Shown here one piece after another: positions 1 to 13,100 of a stretch of 64,000 nt of DNA; within the stretch, counting starts at the first letter, position 1; every line of letters begins with the position of its first letter. The translations under genes were made by a program, and so were the position numbers. A model generated the notes under the pieces. That model ran no database searches. It saw nothing but the letters and a program-made list of their open reading frames with translations, and was not told where the DNA came from. The DNA is taken from assembly GCF_963662255.1 (NCBI RefSeq), contig NC_085052.1, positions 13,305,151 through 13,369,150 on the forward strand, given 5' to 3'. The DNA is from Cinclus cinclus. Lineage: Eukaryota; Chordata; Aves; Passeriformes; Cinclidae.

Positions 1-1127
1 TCCAAAATTGCATCTGAACATTGCTTGCTTTACCTGGGAGTGATTTTATTCAGGGAGTGATTTTACTCAGGAGTACATGTGTACAGAGAGACCATCAAAA
101 ATAAATCAGGTCATGCTGCTTCACACACTTCCTATAAAACCTTGAAAGAGGTTGAACTTTGCTTCAACTTTCCCTCTTGAAAAACAGGAATTAGCTGGTT
201 TTCCTCTTACTTGCATGAATGCTCCATGATATGAATAATCATCAAGAGTGTCTATCAGCCTACCCAGAGCAAAAGCCAACATATAACATTCAACATACAG
301 CAACCACTTCCAACAATGAAACAAGTGGCTGTGAAGATACTACAGGTACTGCATCATGCTAGCAGGATAAGGATGAAACATCTGCGTTGAGCTTCCTGAA
401 CTGAACACACAGAGCTGATACAGCTCAGAGGAACAACTCTCCAGGTCCACACAGGCACAAAGCATTGCCAACCAGATCCAGAAGGACAAAAATCAACAAG
501 GTTCTGCCCCATAAAGAAATAGTAAAAAATTATGTGACAGGATCCAGTGATGCCAGCTGGAAAAATAAAATGGGAGCTAACAGTACTCATAGTCTACCTT
601 CATTCCTGGTTTGCAAACCAAGAACCATTGAAAAAAGAAGCAACAACAACAACAAAAATAAAATAAATAAACCACAAAATTAGTAAATAACCATAGATTT
701 GGAAAATACATCATCCTATCCTTTACAGAGATTGAATATATAATAGAGAGCACATTAAACCACATTGCAATGTTAAATCACAGAACAAGGATGGGTTTGA
801 GATCCATGCAGTGAATTTCACACTAACTGGCATCTCCACTACAGTGTAGACAGATGTTCAGGGAAAGAAGAAAGTATCAGCTGCTGCCTTCTGCACTTTC
901 AAGTTTAAGCCAGCAGTTGATGCTGTAAATTACTGCCAAATCTCTTTCTAACAAGCCTGGCAGAGCAAGCACCTTTTCAGAGACATGAGCCAAGACAGTC
1001 AGCATTCCTCCTGCAAGGAGTACAGGGCTCACAACAGTTCTGCTGACACTTAAAATATTCATGGCACAAGACCTCCGAAATCACCCCTAGAGCAGCACCT
1101 GCAGCTGCTGAAACATTCCCTGCTCAC
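1..1127 (-). other. FBXW4 intron 4 (partial)
   Basis: This is non-coding sequence downstream of the exon 4 donor. It is A/T-rich, with an (ACA)n-like run at about 638–670. I see no reading frame resembling the next WD40 exon (expected to start VWPLASG-like), so that exon must be further left. Confidence 0.8.
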
Positions 1128-4100
1128 CTTTGCTGTTCGGTCCCGGGAGCCGCTGACAATGAGGCCACCTTGGAAGTCCACACAGTTCACCTCCTGTTCA
1201 TGTGCAGAGAACTTGACGCTGTAGGAGCCATGGACCTTGTGAAGGACAATACTGCCATCTCTGAAAAACAAATCCACAGCTAGGGAATTTGTATCCCTTG
1301 GACATGCACCTTCCACTAATGCTTTGGAGTGCTAGAAAAAGACCAGGACAGGTCTCTGACAGGGGCTGAAATTCATGCAGCATTACTAACCCTCCAGTCT
1401 TCACACATCACCTGTTCTCTTGCAATTCCACATCTGGCCAGTTAAAGCCTGATCTGATGCACATTAAAATTTTCATGGATATCTTTCTACCCTTCGCATC
1501 CTGTTAAGCTGCAGAAACTATAGCAAAACAGCCATTCCTCCTCCTACTGCTTTGAGCTTGCCAGAATCCTGTCTGTATGCTGAGTGGCTGGAGTAAGGGA
1601 ACAAGTGAGAGGACATTCTCACCCATGTCCAAACCTCAGCTTTTCATTCATTTCAGAGCAGCCGTGCAGGGTGCTGTGCTTTGAATTAACGACACAGACA
1701 TTTAGACCTTTTTCAACTAACACAGTTACTGGAATTTTAAATGCAAGCCTTCATTTTCACCTGAATTTTGGTCTACAGTTCACGGGTGAGAGTCCCACGA
1801 TACCCAGGGCAGAAGTCGTGCTTGTGTCTCCCAATTCTGCGCTGAACTGTTGTGTACATTTTTAAAGTTTTAGCTATTAATGAAAGTCCTGTCACTTGCT
1901 GTAACTGTACAAGGCCAGTCAAATGCAAAATTAATTGGAGAAGTGTGTGTGTATGCTGGAAGGTTTTGTAGTTTTCCCCCTCTCCACAATTATATCAGTG
2001 GGTCTAATAAACACACACTTGTCTCTAGAAAACTTTCTGCACCACTGCAGTCCCAGATAACCAGTAGCAGTACTGATGATTAGAACAGTCTAGCCATCCT
2101 AGCTCTAACACGGGAAGAAATGAAACTTGCACAGCAGTCAGGTTTGCCTGATCAGTCAAACCCGATTCAACAATCCTGTGGGTATCAACACAATTACAAG
2201 AACAAAGGACATTTTTTAAGGTCAGCAGCATGAGACACAGCTCTTTCACTGCTGCAGGAGAAGCTTTTTCAGGCCAGAACCAAAATTACAAAAGAGGAAG
2301 CAGCAGCAGTTGACCCCAGCCAAGCACGAGGACACTGTGTAGCAAAACTGGCCCCTCTGCTCTAGGCTCGAGTTAAACAGAATCTTTCCAACTTCAGTGG
2401 CAAAACTCTTAGGCTGCTTCATTCACCCAACTTACCCCCCTCCACTGACAATGTGGGAGTTTACAAGAACAAAACGACACACGTCCTCCTGGTGGCCAGA
2501 AAAGATGGCTTGAGGGTGATGCTGCAAACCTGTCCCCTCTGCACAGAGATGATAGGCCTGAATGTTCTCTGCTTGAGACAGGTAGAGATACTCGCCATCC
2601 AGCTCCATCCAGGGCATCAAACTGCAAATAGACAGTAGGTTGGGGGCATGCAGGAGTGGGGAGAAGAAAACAAAACAACCTCACACAGAAAAAGAAAAAA
2701 ATAATTCCATATGCAAACACAGCTACAAAAACAAATGCCTGCTCAAGAAAAGTGAAGTTTGAGCAGCAGATCACACGCAAAAGCGGGGCTTAATATAGCA
2801 GCATAGCTACAAGTGAAGCTTCTCCAGCAACATAAAAAGCAGATTACATTACTGGCATTTTTCTAACCAAGAGCTGAGGAAAAGGAAGCATGGAATCTCC
2901 AATAGAGAAGATGGCCAAAAGTCTAGTGAGCATAGATAGAAAATACTTAAGGGCCCCTGAATCTGCACATGAGCTCTGTACTTTTTAAGAAACTAGACCC
3001 TAGTGCTGCTGAACTATGCCAAGCATTTCTAAGAGAGCATTCAATGTGAGGCTGTTGGTGCAAACAATCACTCTCAATCCTGAACACTATTTGCTGATGC
3101 CCAGCAGAGACCACAGAGCTGCCACTGTTCCACACACCTCTAAACAGGGGAGCATGTCACCAAAATACCACAGCTCTTCCTACAGACAGAAAGTCACCCA
3201 CCTCCTGCACTCTGAGGCTACCCAAGAATTTTATGCTCATCATAGAGGGGCTATTTTTCTACATTCACACCTCTTCCCCTGCTAAGCCATAAGCTGTAGA
3301 GCAAGCTCTTGATTTCTCTTGCCCATTCTTTAGAAGTGTCCATACACCCTTTCTGCCCCTGCTTTATGTGGGACATTGGCAGGTTTGTACAGACAGATTC
3401 CAAACCAAGAGCAATGGAGCCAAAAGAACTACTCCAAATTATTTTGAAGATTGATGGTATACATGGAAAATATGCTTTACTTTCTGGGAGACCAAGAAGA
3501 GGGGAAGACACCCAAGCAATATCTGAATCAAGTTTGCCATCTCAAGAAGTTTATTTATTATTGAAATAAAAGCAAAATACAGAAGAAAATAGGCTACAAT
3601 ATATACTTAGGCAGTGAGATCTTTGCTCAAGATTTTGCTTTTGCGTAGCCAACTGAGAATCAGCAAATAAGATTTCAGGATATAGCGAGGCCAGATACAA
3701 AGACACATGGGACTCATGTCTATGGGGCATGTATGTGTGAAATTGCCTCTGCTCTGCAGTCATTGCCAAAGTCCATGGAAACACCGAGCAAATCCAGAGC
3801 CTTTCTACACAGCAGCCTTTCAGTTTTCAAACTCTTCAGGAACAAATGGCTTTGAAAGCAGTGCAGCTTTCCATAAAAACCTGCCTCCCTCGTTTTTTCA
3901 GATAATTTGTCCGCAGAGGTCATGATTTTCTGTGTCATCAGAGTCATTACACACAGTAATACCTCATAACATCACAAAGAACAACTAGAAACAAGCAAGA
4001 GGACAAGATTGGTCATTAGACAGAAGGTTCCTGCTTGCCTGTATTCATCTCCAGTAACAGGCGTTCAATCACAAGGACAAAGCAGTTGAGTTTGTAATAT

Positions 4101-7100
4101 TCATCTGGGACTTGATCATATACATGGAAAAAGTAAGAGGAATCTTCAGAGCAGGAGCTTTGGGTTTAGGCAGGCTTTGATTTCCCCTTCCTTCCTCCAC
4201 TCCTACGCAGTCCTCTAAAAGCAAATGAATATCCAGCTTACCTAGACTACAGCCAGTTTCTGTGGCTCTCCTTTTGCAGAAGTTTAGCTTTTCACCTTTT
4301 TCTATGGCTTTTTCATAAGGATAAGTAACAAATCTGAAGCAAGATAACTGGAAATTAGGGGATGCCATTTGGATAGTGGCCTCATTAAACCAGTCCTTGC
4401 CTTTTCACTTGGGAAGCTGGTTTAGTAATGATCTCTAATATCCACAGAGCCTGTCTTCACAGATGGTAGCAAGCATTTCAAAGGAAGGTAGACAACCTGC
4501 ACCAAAACCCACTCTGCTCATTACAGCTGTTCACAGGACTTTAGACAAGAAGTGGCACATTATCCACCACTTCAATCTACACAGCACAAAAAGGCATGAA
4601 AGCTCAGTAGAAGGTCCCTGTTCTTCAGCAGCTAACAAACCATAGTCTTTCTCATTTTTCCTTCAGTCTGATGATGTGAAGGCTGAACATTTAGGTGTGT
4701 TGCTTAGACAGAGACCTATCTTGCGCTCTGCTCTGACAGCAAAGTACACCTTTGCAAACAAGAATTTAACAACAAGCTCTTATCATTAAGGCAGATGAAT
4801 GGCAATTAGCATTTTAGATTTGTAAATCCAAATCAGGGTCCAGGATAAATCATTGAAGACAAATAAAGCATTTTGAGGGGACACCTAAGTCCACATTTGG
4901 GATCAAGGTGAACTATTGTGAGAGCAGGACTAAAGATTGCTCATGGTATAAGCAGTAGACATGAATGCAACAATTTGAAATCTGCAGTAAAGGTAGCTAA
5001 ATGTGACTAGAACTGTACAGATCATGACTAGACTAAACTCAAATTACGAAGATAGAAACTCCTGACACTCAGCATGAATCCCTATGGTAAGGCAGCAACT
5101 CTGGTTACCCCACACCCAGCTAGCCAGCAACAGCCAAAATTAGCCAGCAACAATCACTCATAAGGCCCCATGGAGCACAAGGAGCATGAAACATTTCATT
5201 TCAGGGCACAGGCACGAATCCAAGGCCCCACAGCAGTTGCTACATAAAAAAGAAGAGGAGAAAGAAGCCACTTGCTTGCATTTCCATTTCAGGACTGTTT
5301 CCCTCCGGCAGCGTCCATGCCTCCAGTTCTGAGATACCTTCACCCTTTCCTTCACTGGAATGCCAGCAGCTCTGCAGATAGAGGAGGAGAGATGAGATTA
5401 GCAACCAGGACTGATGCTTTCTGGAAAACAAATGGACTCAAGATGGCCACAGGTAAGTTCTCACCCTGTTTCCACAATGATGAAGTGACAAACACTGATG
5501 GTGCCAGAGCCACACTACAGTAAGCACATTTGTGAGCACTGACAAGAAAGGAACACTGACAAGAGTGGGGGATTACCAGCAAAGAAAGCCACCTCTGATG
5601 ATCACATACCTTAAATGTGATCAAGACTTCACCAAGCACACTGAATTCAGCACAGCTTCAGACAAAAAGTAATCTAAACATGATGACACAGAAAGAAACC
5701 ACCAGAAGAATCAGAGATACAGGACATCACCTGACAAGAGCCATTTAAGACAAGGACAACACCACACAAGAACAGATGGGGGAAACACTAGTCAGAACAC
5801 TAAAGCCAGAGACTTTCTATCCAGAAGGACTAGTAAAGAAACTGCTTTAGAATCTCACCTGTCTGACAGTCACATAACCAGATACAATAATCAGAAATCA
5901 AGATGTGTCCAAACTGAAGATAAAATACATTCATGTGTATAAACCACCCAATGCATACACACACCCCAAGAAAAACTATCTTTTGCAGAAGCTCACCAAA
6001 GGATAGAGAATTCCAGCGTATTGCTGGAAAATCCTCTCTTTAGAGCCAAAGCTACTAAAAGAGAGACTGTAGCTCATATAGCTGTTGCTGGGTTACAAAT
6101 CAATGTTATTGGAACGAGCTGAGACAAACCAAGATCAACACTCTTCAAGATGTGACAAAAAGTAGGTACCACAGAGACCTGGGACCAAGGTCTCCTTAGA
6201 ATCTACATTAATATACTCAGTTCAAGCAGCTGTTCAACACCTGTTCTGTTTTCATGATCCAGAGTTGATTAATGACACAAGGAAAGGCAGCTTTAGCTCC
6301 CATCTTTCTCATATCATAAATTTAATTATTCAATATCCTCACTGGAGCTGCTTAGGTAGAAAAGATCAGAAAACTACAAGCAAGAAGAAACTCTAGAACT
6401 TATCCTTTGTAACTAGGTGTTATGAACCACTTACTAGACTACAAGACTTTATCCCACCTTCATGCATTCATGCATTTCTCAACAGCCAACACACCTAGAT
6501 GCATAGGGAGAAGAGAAGATCCTTGAGAGATGGGAATTGCTGCCTCATCAGAATCAGTTTCCTCCTCCCACCCCTATAGTCCCTCCAATCCACTTCCCAA
6601 AAGTAGCATTTTTGGGTAGTCCGTCATTTTTTAAATAAAGATTAGCTCCCTGTAAATAAACATCTCCTGCTGTTGTTAATGGGTGTAGGAATCTCTAACC
6701 TGGCCCTGGGGTCTGGCCAGATTCTTATTTTCCCAGCCTTCCTTCCATAGCCTCAGGCTCCTTTTTTTCTGCTCACCCTTCCCTCCTCTTTTCTATGCTT
6801 TCCGGCACTTAGTCACCATTATAATTTGACTGCATTCCTGGGCATGTGACCCATTTTAAACAAAAACAGAAACCACACACAGAAAAGCTTTTCATCCTCT
6901 AGAAAGCTTTGCAAGTTTACGTTTATGATCAGTAGAGCCACACCAATTAAAACTGAATTTAGATAACTACAGGCTCTTTATTTTTCATAGTCATTTAAAA
7001 ACAAACAAAACCAAAATAGAGTTAGACTAGGCTGCAAGTAGAGGAATTCTTTTTTTTTTAAAGGGAGTACTTGCAAGACCTCATGAGGCCAGATAGTGTT

Positions 7101-10100
7101 TGAGATGAGGAATGCACAGTACTGAGAAGTCAGGTCAGGTCCACTCTCAGCATTGCTTATTACTCTCCCAGACAGAGTTCAGGCTCTCCGCCTACATCCA
7201 ATTCCATTCATTACTCCAAAACACTTCTCCTCCCCACACTCAACTCTCAGTTAAGTTCTCCCCACACACAGATTTTAAGTCACCAGCTTGCACAGTGATG
7301 GAAAACACACTCGTGCCACATTCCCCTCCCAACACATGCTGGCCCAACCAGACATTCTGAGCTCAATGCATAACCTCCACTAAGACTAGATGTAATTTCC
7401 AAGGCTCTGAAAAAGGTGACTCCAAGGTCAGAAAATCAGCCTCCATCTTACCCTGCTGGTGCCTTTTCTAGCAGGGCTTGACCCTCCTGCTGCTGTAAAT
7501 GGAAGTTCTGAAGAGTCGCACGTTGGCTTGGCCCAGAGTTGCAGTTCACTACAGCAATTACTCCTCTAACAGACATCTTGTTCTTTCCCAGATATGAACA
7601 GTTCCTGTCTGAAAGGGATGAGGGTTGGGTGGGGAGACTATATGGGCAAGGTCTGATGGGATTTGGGAGGGGGGTGGTGAAGGTGTTGTTTTGTCTTTTT
7701 TTGTTTTACTCTTAATAGATATATTATTCATCCAACCCTCCTCCTCCATAGAGCAACTCTGGATCCAGCTAATTTAAATACGTCTTAAAAGTACCCTCCT
7801 TTTATATCCCAGACATTTTATTTATTCAAAATAGATGCAAGAAAAGGAACAGAACATATGGAGAAAGATGATATAGAAATTGAACTGATACATTCCTCCC
7901 CATTCCCAATTATGGGGCACCAAAGATTGAAGGACATTGTTGGTTAGAGACATTTGATCCCTTATATCAGAAGTTAAATCAAGACCAGTTATGGAATCAA
8001 GTGCTGAGATACAATTTGATCATTTGATTTGTTTCCCCAACAGCACCCCCCCAGAGCAATTCCCAAAATACATCAAAAATGTGATGAGTATCACTGCAAT
8101 GTATGACAACAATTCTCAAATCATAGAAAGTTAAAAAGGGCATCACCATACAAACTTAACAATTTGATAAATATTCCTTTTCTCCCCTACAAAAGTCTGT
8201 TTTGTTTCAGTCATGATCAACACACTTTCTACACTTGTAAACTTTTCAGAATTTTTCCATGATGACATGAGGCAATCAATAGATATCACACAACTGAGTG
8301 GTTGACTTAACTAGGTACCTCTTACTTCAGCAACTGTGTTGAACATTCAAAGATTCAGGTGACCAAAACACCTTATGAAACCAAATGCTATATAAAATGC
8401 TATGGAGGGAAGACTATCCACTGGCAAATGAACACCTTGATCTTTCTTAGTGTACAATCCAGAAAAATACTAAGCCACATGCTTAAAATTCAGCACATGC
8501 TGAATTCACATACTCTGTGAAATCAAGATCTTGGCATTTATGTTCCCAGAGAAGCCACCCAGCAGTGAGCTTCAAGACTGCTGAAGGCCGACTCACTGAG
8601 GAAGGACTGCTATTTTTAGCAGGACCCACACAGGCCTGCATCAGAAAGCAACTGAGGTACAGTCCAGCATCCTAGAAGGATGACAGGAAACATAGGACGA
8701 AGGAACAACTAAACACTGATTATGCAAACACAATGAAATTCAAGCAAAATGTTCTTTCATTAAGTATCATCTTACACCTCTGCTAGAGCATCACAATGAT
8801 CAATATTTGATATTACATTACTCAGGACATGCAAGGCTGTCTTTGTTATTACCTGATTACCACCAAAAAGCACTCCATCAGGATCCCAAATCATAGTGCA
8901 ATACATGACCTGAGCCAATGCATGTTTCCAATTGCATGCACTCCTGATGGAGGCTCCCTTTACAAAGACTTTGTTATACTAAGTGAGAGAAGGTGAACAT
9001 TTCTTACAGCTTGAGAGAGAGCTCCAAGAGTAAAGTCATCCCAAGCAACCCATTATAAAGGATTTTTAATTTCCCCCTTCCTACTTCTCCCTACCCTACA
9101 AAAAAAATACTAGGAGTATTTTGCTCAAATTATGAATTTCCTCTCTTTCTTGGCAGAGTTACCAAAAGAAATGTAATATTCCTTCTGGAGCCCATTTCCC
9201 AGCTGCTGAAGTAAGAGACTGGAACTGTCCCCACACAGCACCACTGACCCAGGTGACCTCAGATACCAAGGCAGTTACTGGCCCAGGTCCCAAAAGAAAG
9301 CAACGAAAGAATCACTCAGCCAGGGCATATCACTTCCTAAAGCTTCACCTCCAACAGATCTTGCCTTCAATGATCCCCTCCCCATCCAAAGTCCTTTGCC
9401 ACCAGAAATGGTATTTCTGCAACAGCAAGAGCTTCTGTGCTGTACTGCATCCCAGGGAGATTTCTACTGGCTGTCTACAATTTCAGCATGTGCCAAAACA
9501 GTGGAGCTTGCAACAACACAGACCATGTTACAGAAGATAACACCAACATGTCATACCCTGTATTTTCCCAGCTGCATGGGGCACCCTAATCCACCAAAGT
9601 CCTTCATGTTTTGCTACATTTTAAGTACTGAAGAGCTCATCTGGAAATGCAAGTCTGCAGAGACCCGCTGAGACTGAATTTCTTCCGTGGACAAAATCTG
9701 CTGTCTGCATAAAAGCTGTCACCAGCCTGCCTGAGGCTTGACTGGAAGGGTCATACAGAGAAAAAACAGGTCACAGTGGCTAAGCCCCACTATCAACCTT
9801 GGCCCTGTGGCAAGGCTAGCTAACACAAGGACCAACTGCACTTATTTGTGTAGTCAGGACACACCTGTTGAATGGCAGGGCCTCAGTGCAGCTACAAGTC
9901 ATGGGCCACCAACAGCCAGCCGAGAGGGAAAAGCTATTTATGTCAGGAGCCCCTGTTGCTGTCCTCAACAAGTCAGCTAGCTTTCAAAATGTCTCTTCCA
10001 GGACAAAAATTCCAACCGCATTCCTTCAGCACATGACCCTTATTTAGCTTACTGCCACGTTCAGCCTGTCCTCTGTGCTCCCCTCTCCCTACGGGACATG

Positions 10101-13100
10101 GGTTCAAACAACTCTAAGATGGAAGAGAGCTCTGCCGAGCGTTCCTCACTGTTCCTTGCTTCCTCTGCTGTGCCTATGCCATCTCAGATGTTACCAGGCT
10201 CTCAACTATTCCACCAAACAGCTCTTGTGAACAACTCACCTCATGAAGAAGTCAGAGGCTGTCATAATACCCAGAGGTGCAAACAAATTTCTGTGCACAC
10301 AGCAAGGACACACACTTTCACAAAGGCTTCCCAAAGAAACACAACCACCAAGACTAAGCCAGGCCATTCTGCCATCAGATGCCCTCTCCCTTACAAGTGA
10401 CTAAAATGGGATATTGGCTAGAAACTCCAGGCAAGATCTGGACTCTCTCAGGGAGTTGTGTAAGATTTGTGGAAACAAAATCTGGGCTTCTTCAAAAAAT
10501 GCACTGCCCTGGAAAGATTATGAGAAAACCTGAAGCTGCTGAAGAGGTGTCACGTGTATTCTGATTTGAAATAATAGATTGTAGTGCTTGGAAAGAATTA
10601 AATAACCCACAGCTAGTCCAATATGGGTAACAGCAATAAACAAAGCACACATATTTTAAGTCCTGAACTACATAAATTTTTTCTTCCTCTTTGAACTTGT
10701 GAAGATCTTAAGGGAAGGGTAGGCAGGCCTCAAAGAACTCTTACAAACAACTTCACATTCCCAGAAAAAGCAGCAGTTTCAATATTGTGTAGCTGTCCTG
10801 GCAGATCTGTCCTGCTCAGCACTAACAGTTTAAGACAGAGTAAGAATAATCGTAACAGCAGTTTATAAAAACCGCTGACTTTTCCAGCAGAAAGCAGGAG
10901 CTGCATTCCCTCTTCCAAGCTTTTTCTGTTACTACAATATCCTCCCCAGAGTATTCCCCTCTGCATCATCTGCACCAGTTCATTGCCTTCTTCAATTCTG
11001 TCTTAAAGTAATGAAACTTTGTTTTTAAAACAAATTTTAAAAGATGAAGGAAACTGAAGCAGCTTTAAAAGCATTCACACTCCCTCCCCCTCCAGTGGTA
11101 AAGGTTGAGGTCTCCTATGATTGCTGCAGTTTGCATTTGGATTTGACTTGCACAGATTGGCCATTTCCTGCTCCTGTAGGTGTACACATTTTTCCAAGAT
11201 CTGGAGAAAATACAGTTTTTATTAACTCACCAAAATGCTTACACAAGCTCTTAAATGCTCATAGATGATAAATCTGTCCATTAATGAATCTGCTTCTCTG
11301 AACTGGATAATATACCAAGATCTTAGTGTGCAAGGCAGAACAGGAGACAGGGAAAGAGAAAATATGCAGTGGAGCATTTCTATATTTTGACATCTATTAA
11401 TACATTACAAAGAGCAAACTGTCAAGCTATTTAGGTTCCAACTTCTAACCTGCCCTCTAAAATTCCTTTGTAACAAAGAGGAAATAAGTTTAGCCCAGCT
11501 GCAACTTTATTCCTTTCTTCCATGCCTTAAATAAAGAATCACCTTACAATGAGCTCTTTGCCTCTCCAATTTCTCCAGTCCAAGGTGGTCCAGCAAGCAG
11601 GCCCTGGATAAAGGCTTAAAGCAGCCTCTGCTATTCCTGGCTCTGACACTGACCTGCTGCACAGAGGGCAGCTTGGTTGACATCTCCCTGCCTCTCCTTC
11701 CCCTTCAGCCCTTGTTTACTCTGGCTATTTAGGCAGCAAGCTCATCAGGGCAGAGACTGCTCTTGCTGGGCCTGTACAACAGCTGGCAAAACAGACACAG
11801 ACTACAGGACACAACTGTAATATCACTATATCACCAAAACCCCCAAAGGTTTGTTACTAAACAAAGTTGTGTTACTACTCAGCTACAGTTTAGCTGCAGG
11901 AAATGTTATTAAGCCTTAACTTTTCTGTTATATGCTCCCATGCATTTTTGAAATTAAAAATTCTCCTTTCACTTTACATCATGAAGACATGGCTCAACTT
12001 TTACTTCAGCTGCTCCTATGACAGAACAAAGCAAAAATCTTAGCATAGGGACTCTTTTTACCACGCTCATGACAAGGTCTTGTAGCACTACAGGTCTATA
12101 CATAAAATTAACTTGTCTATACGGAAAAAGTGATAACCTGACTTGGAGAGACTCACAGTTCAGATGCCAAGAAGCACAACCATCTAAAGTCACTCTCTAC
12201 TCCCACAAGAGTGACACAATATTCTATTGAACATTTAGTTACTGCTGATGCAACAAAGAAACAGCACATTTTTAACACTGAGAATGTGCTTTAAGAACTA
12301 TTCCAGGTCAACCCCTACCATCCCTAATATACAGTAACTCGGGTGGATGTGAACCTAGTGATTCCCCTCTGCCAAAGGAATGAAGTGTACAGATACATCC
12401 CTCAAAGCAAACTTCTTTCTTCTCCTGCAAGTGCACAATTGAATCCAGGCCTTAAATACTTGACTTACATCTGTGACTCCCTTTTGGCTGAGTCTACTAG
12501 AAAGGGAAAATACAAGAGATTGTCAGTGTTGCAAACATGCCTCTCAGCATAACAGCAAGTGTCCTGGCGAAAGTTCCTTTTACATCACTAGCAACTTGAT
12601 TTAATATCATTTAAGTGCAAGTATGTGTCCAGAGATAACCAAATCTGGCAAATTTTAAAAGTATGTAGCCAAGATGACAACTTTAAAAATTATATAAAAT
12701 CTAATTTTTTTTACATATACTACTGTTTTTCTTCTCCATGCTGCTAACAGCTAGGGGTTTGCAAACAGTTTCTTATCAATCATACCTCAATCATTCCCTA
12801 TTTTGTCAGAAAGAAGTTTTATAAGCAAGCTGGCTGTGCAAACACTTTTTTCACATACAAAATAGAGCTTGTTCCTTCTGATCCTTGTTGTTACAATTAT
12901 CTGAAGATATGCCCAACAGAAACATTTTAAATAAGTGTCATTTTCAAGTTAATCACATTTTTAAAAATGGGAAAGTGGGGGCAGGGGTTAAGTTTCACAG
13001 CTATCTCCTTTAGCTCAAATGTATTGCTATTTACAAAGCATTAACAGATGGCTTATCAAAAACCACTTAACAGCAGAAATGATCAAACTATTCTGAGATG

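Noticed and set aside
5264..5272. GT donor CAA|GTGGCT for FBXW4 exon 2
   Set aside because: Poor consensus and it breaks the reading frame with exon 3; the GC donor four bases earlier fits both.
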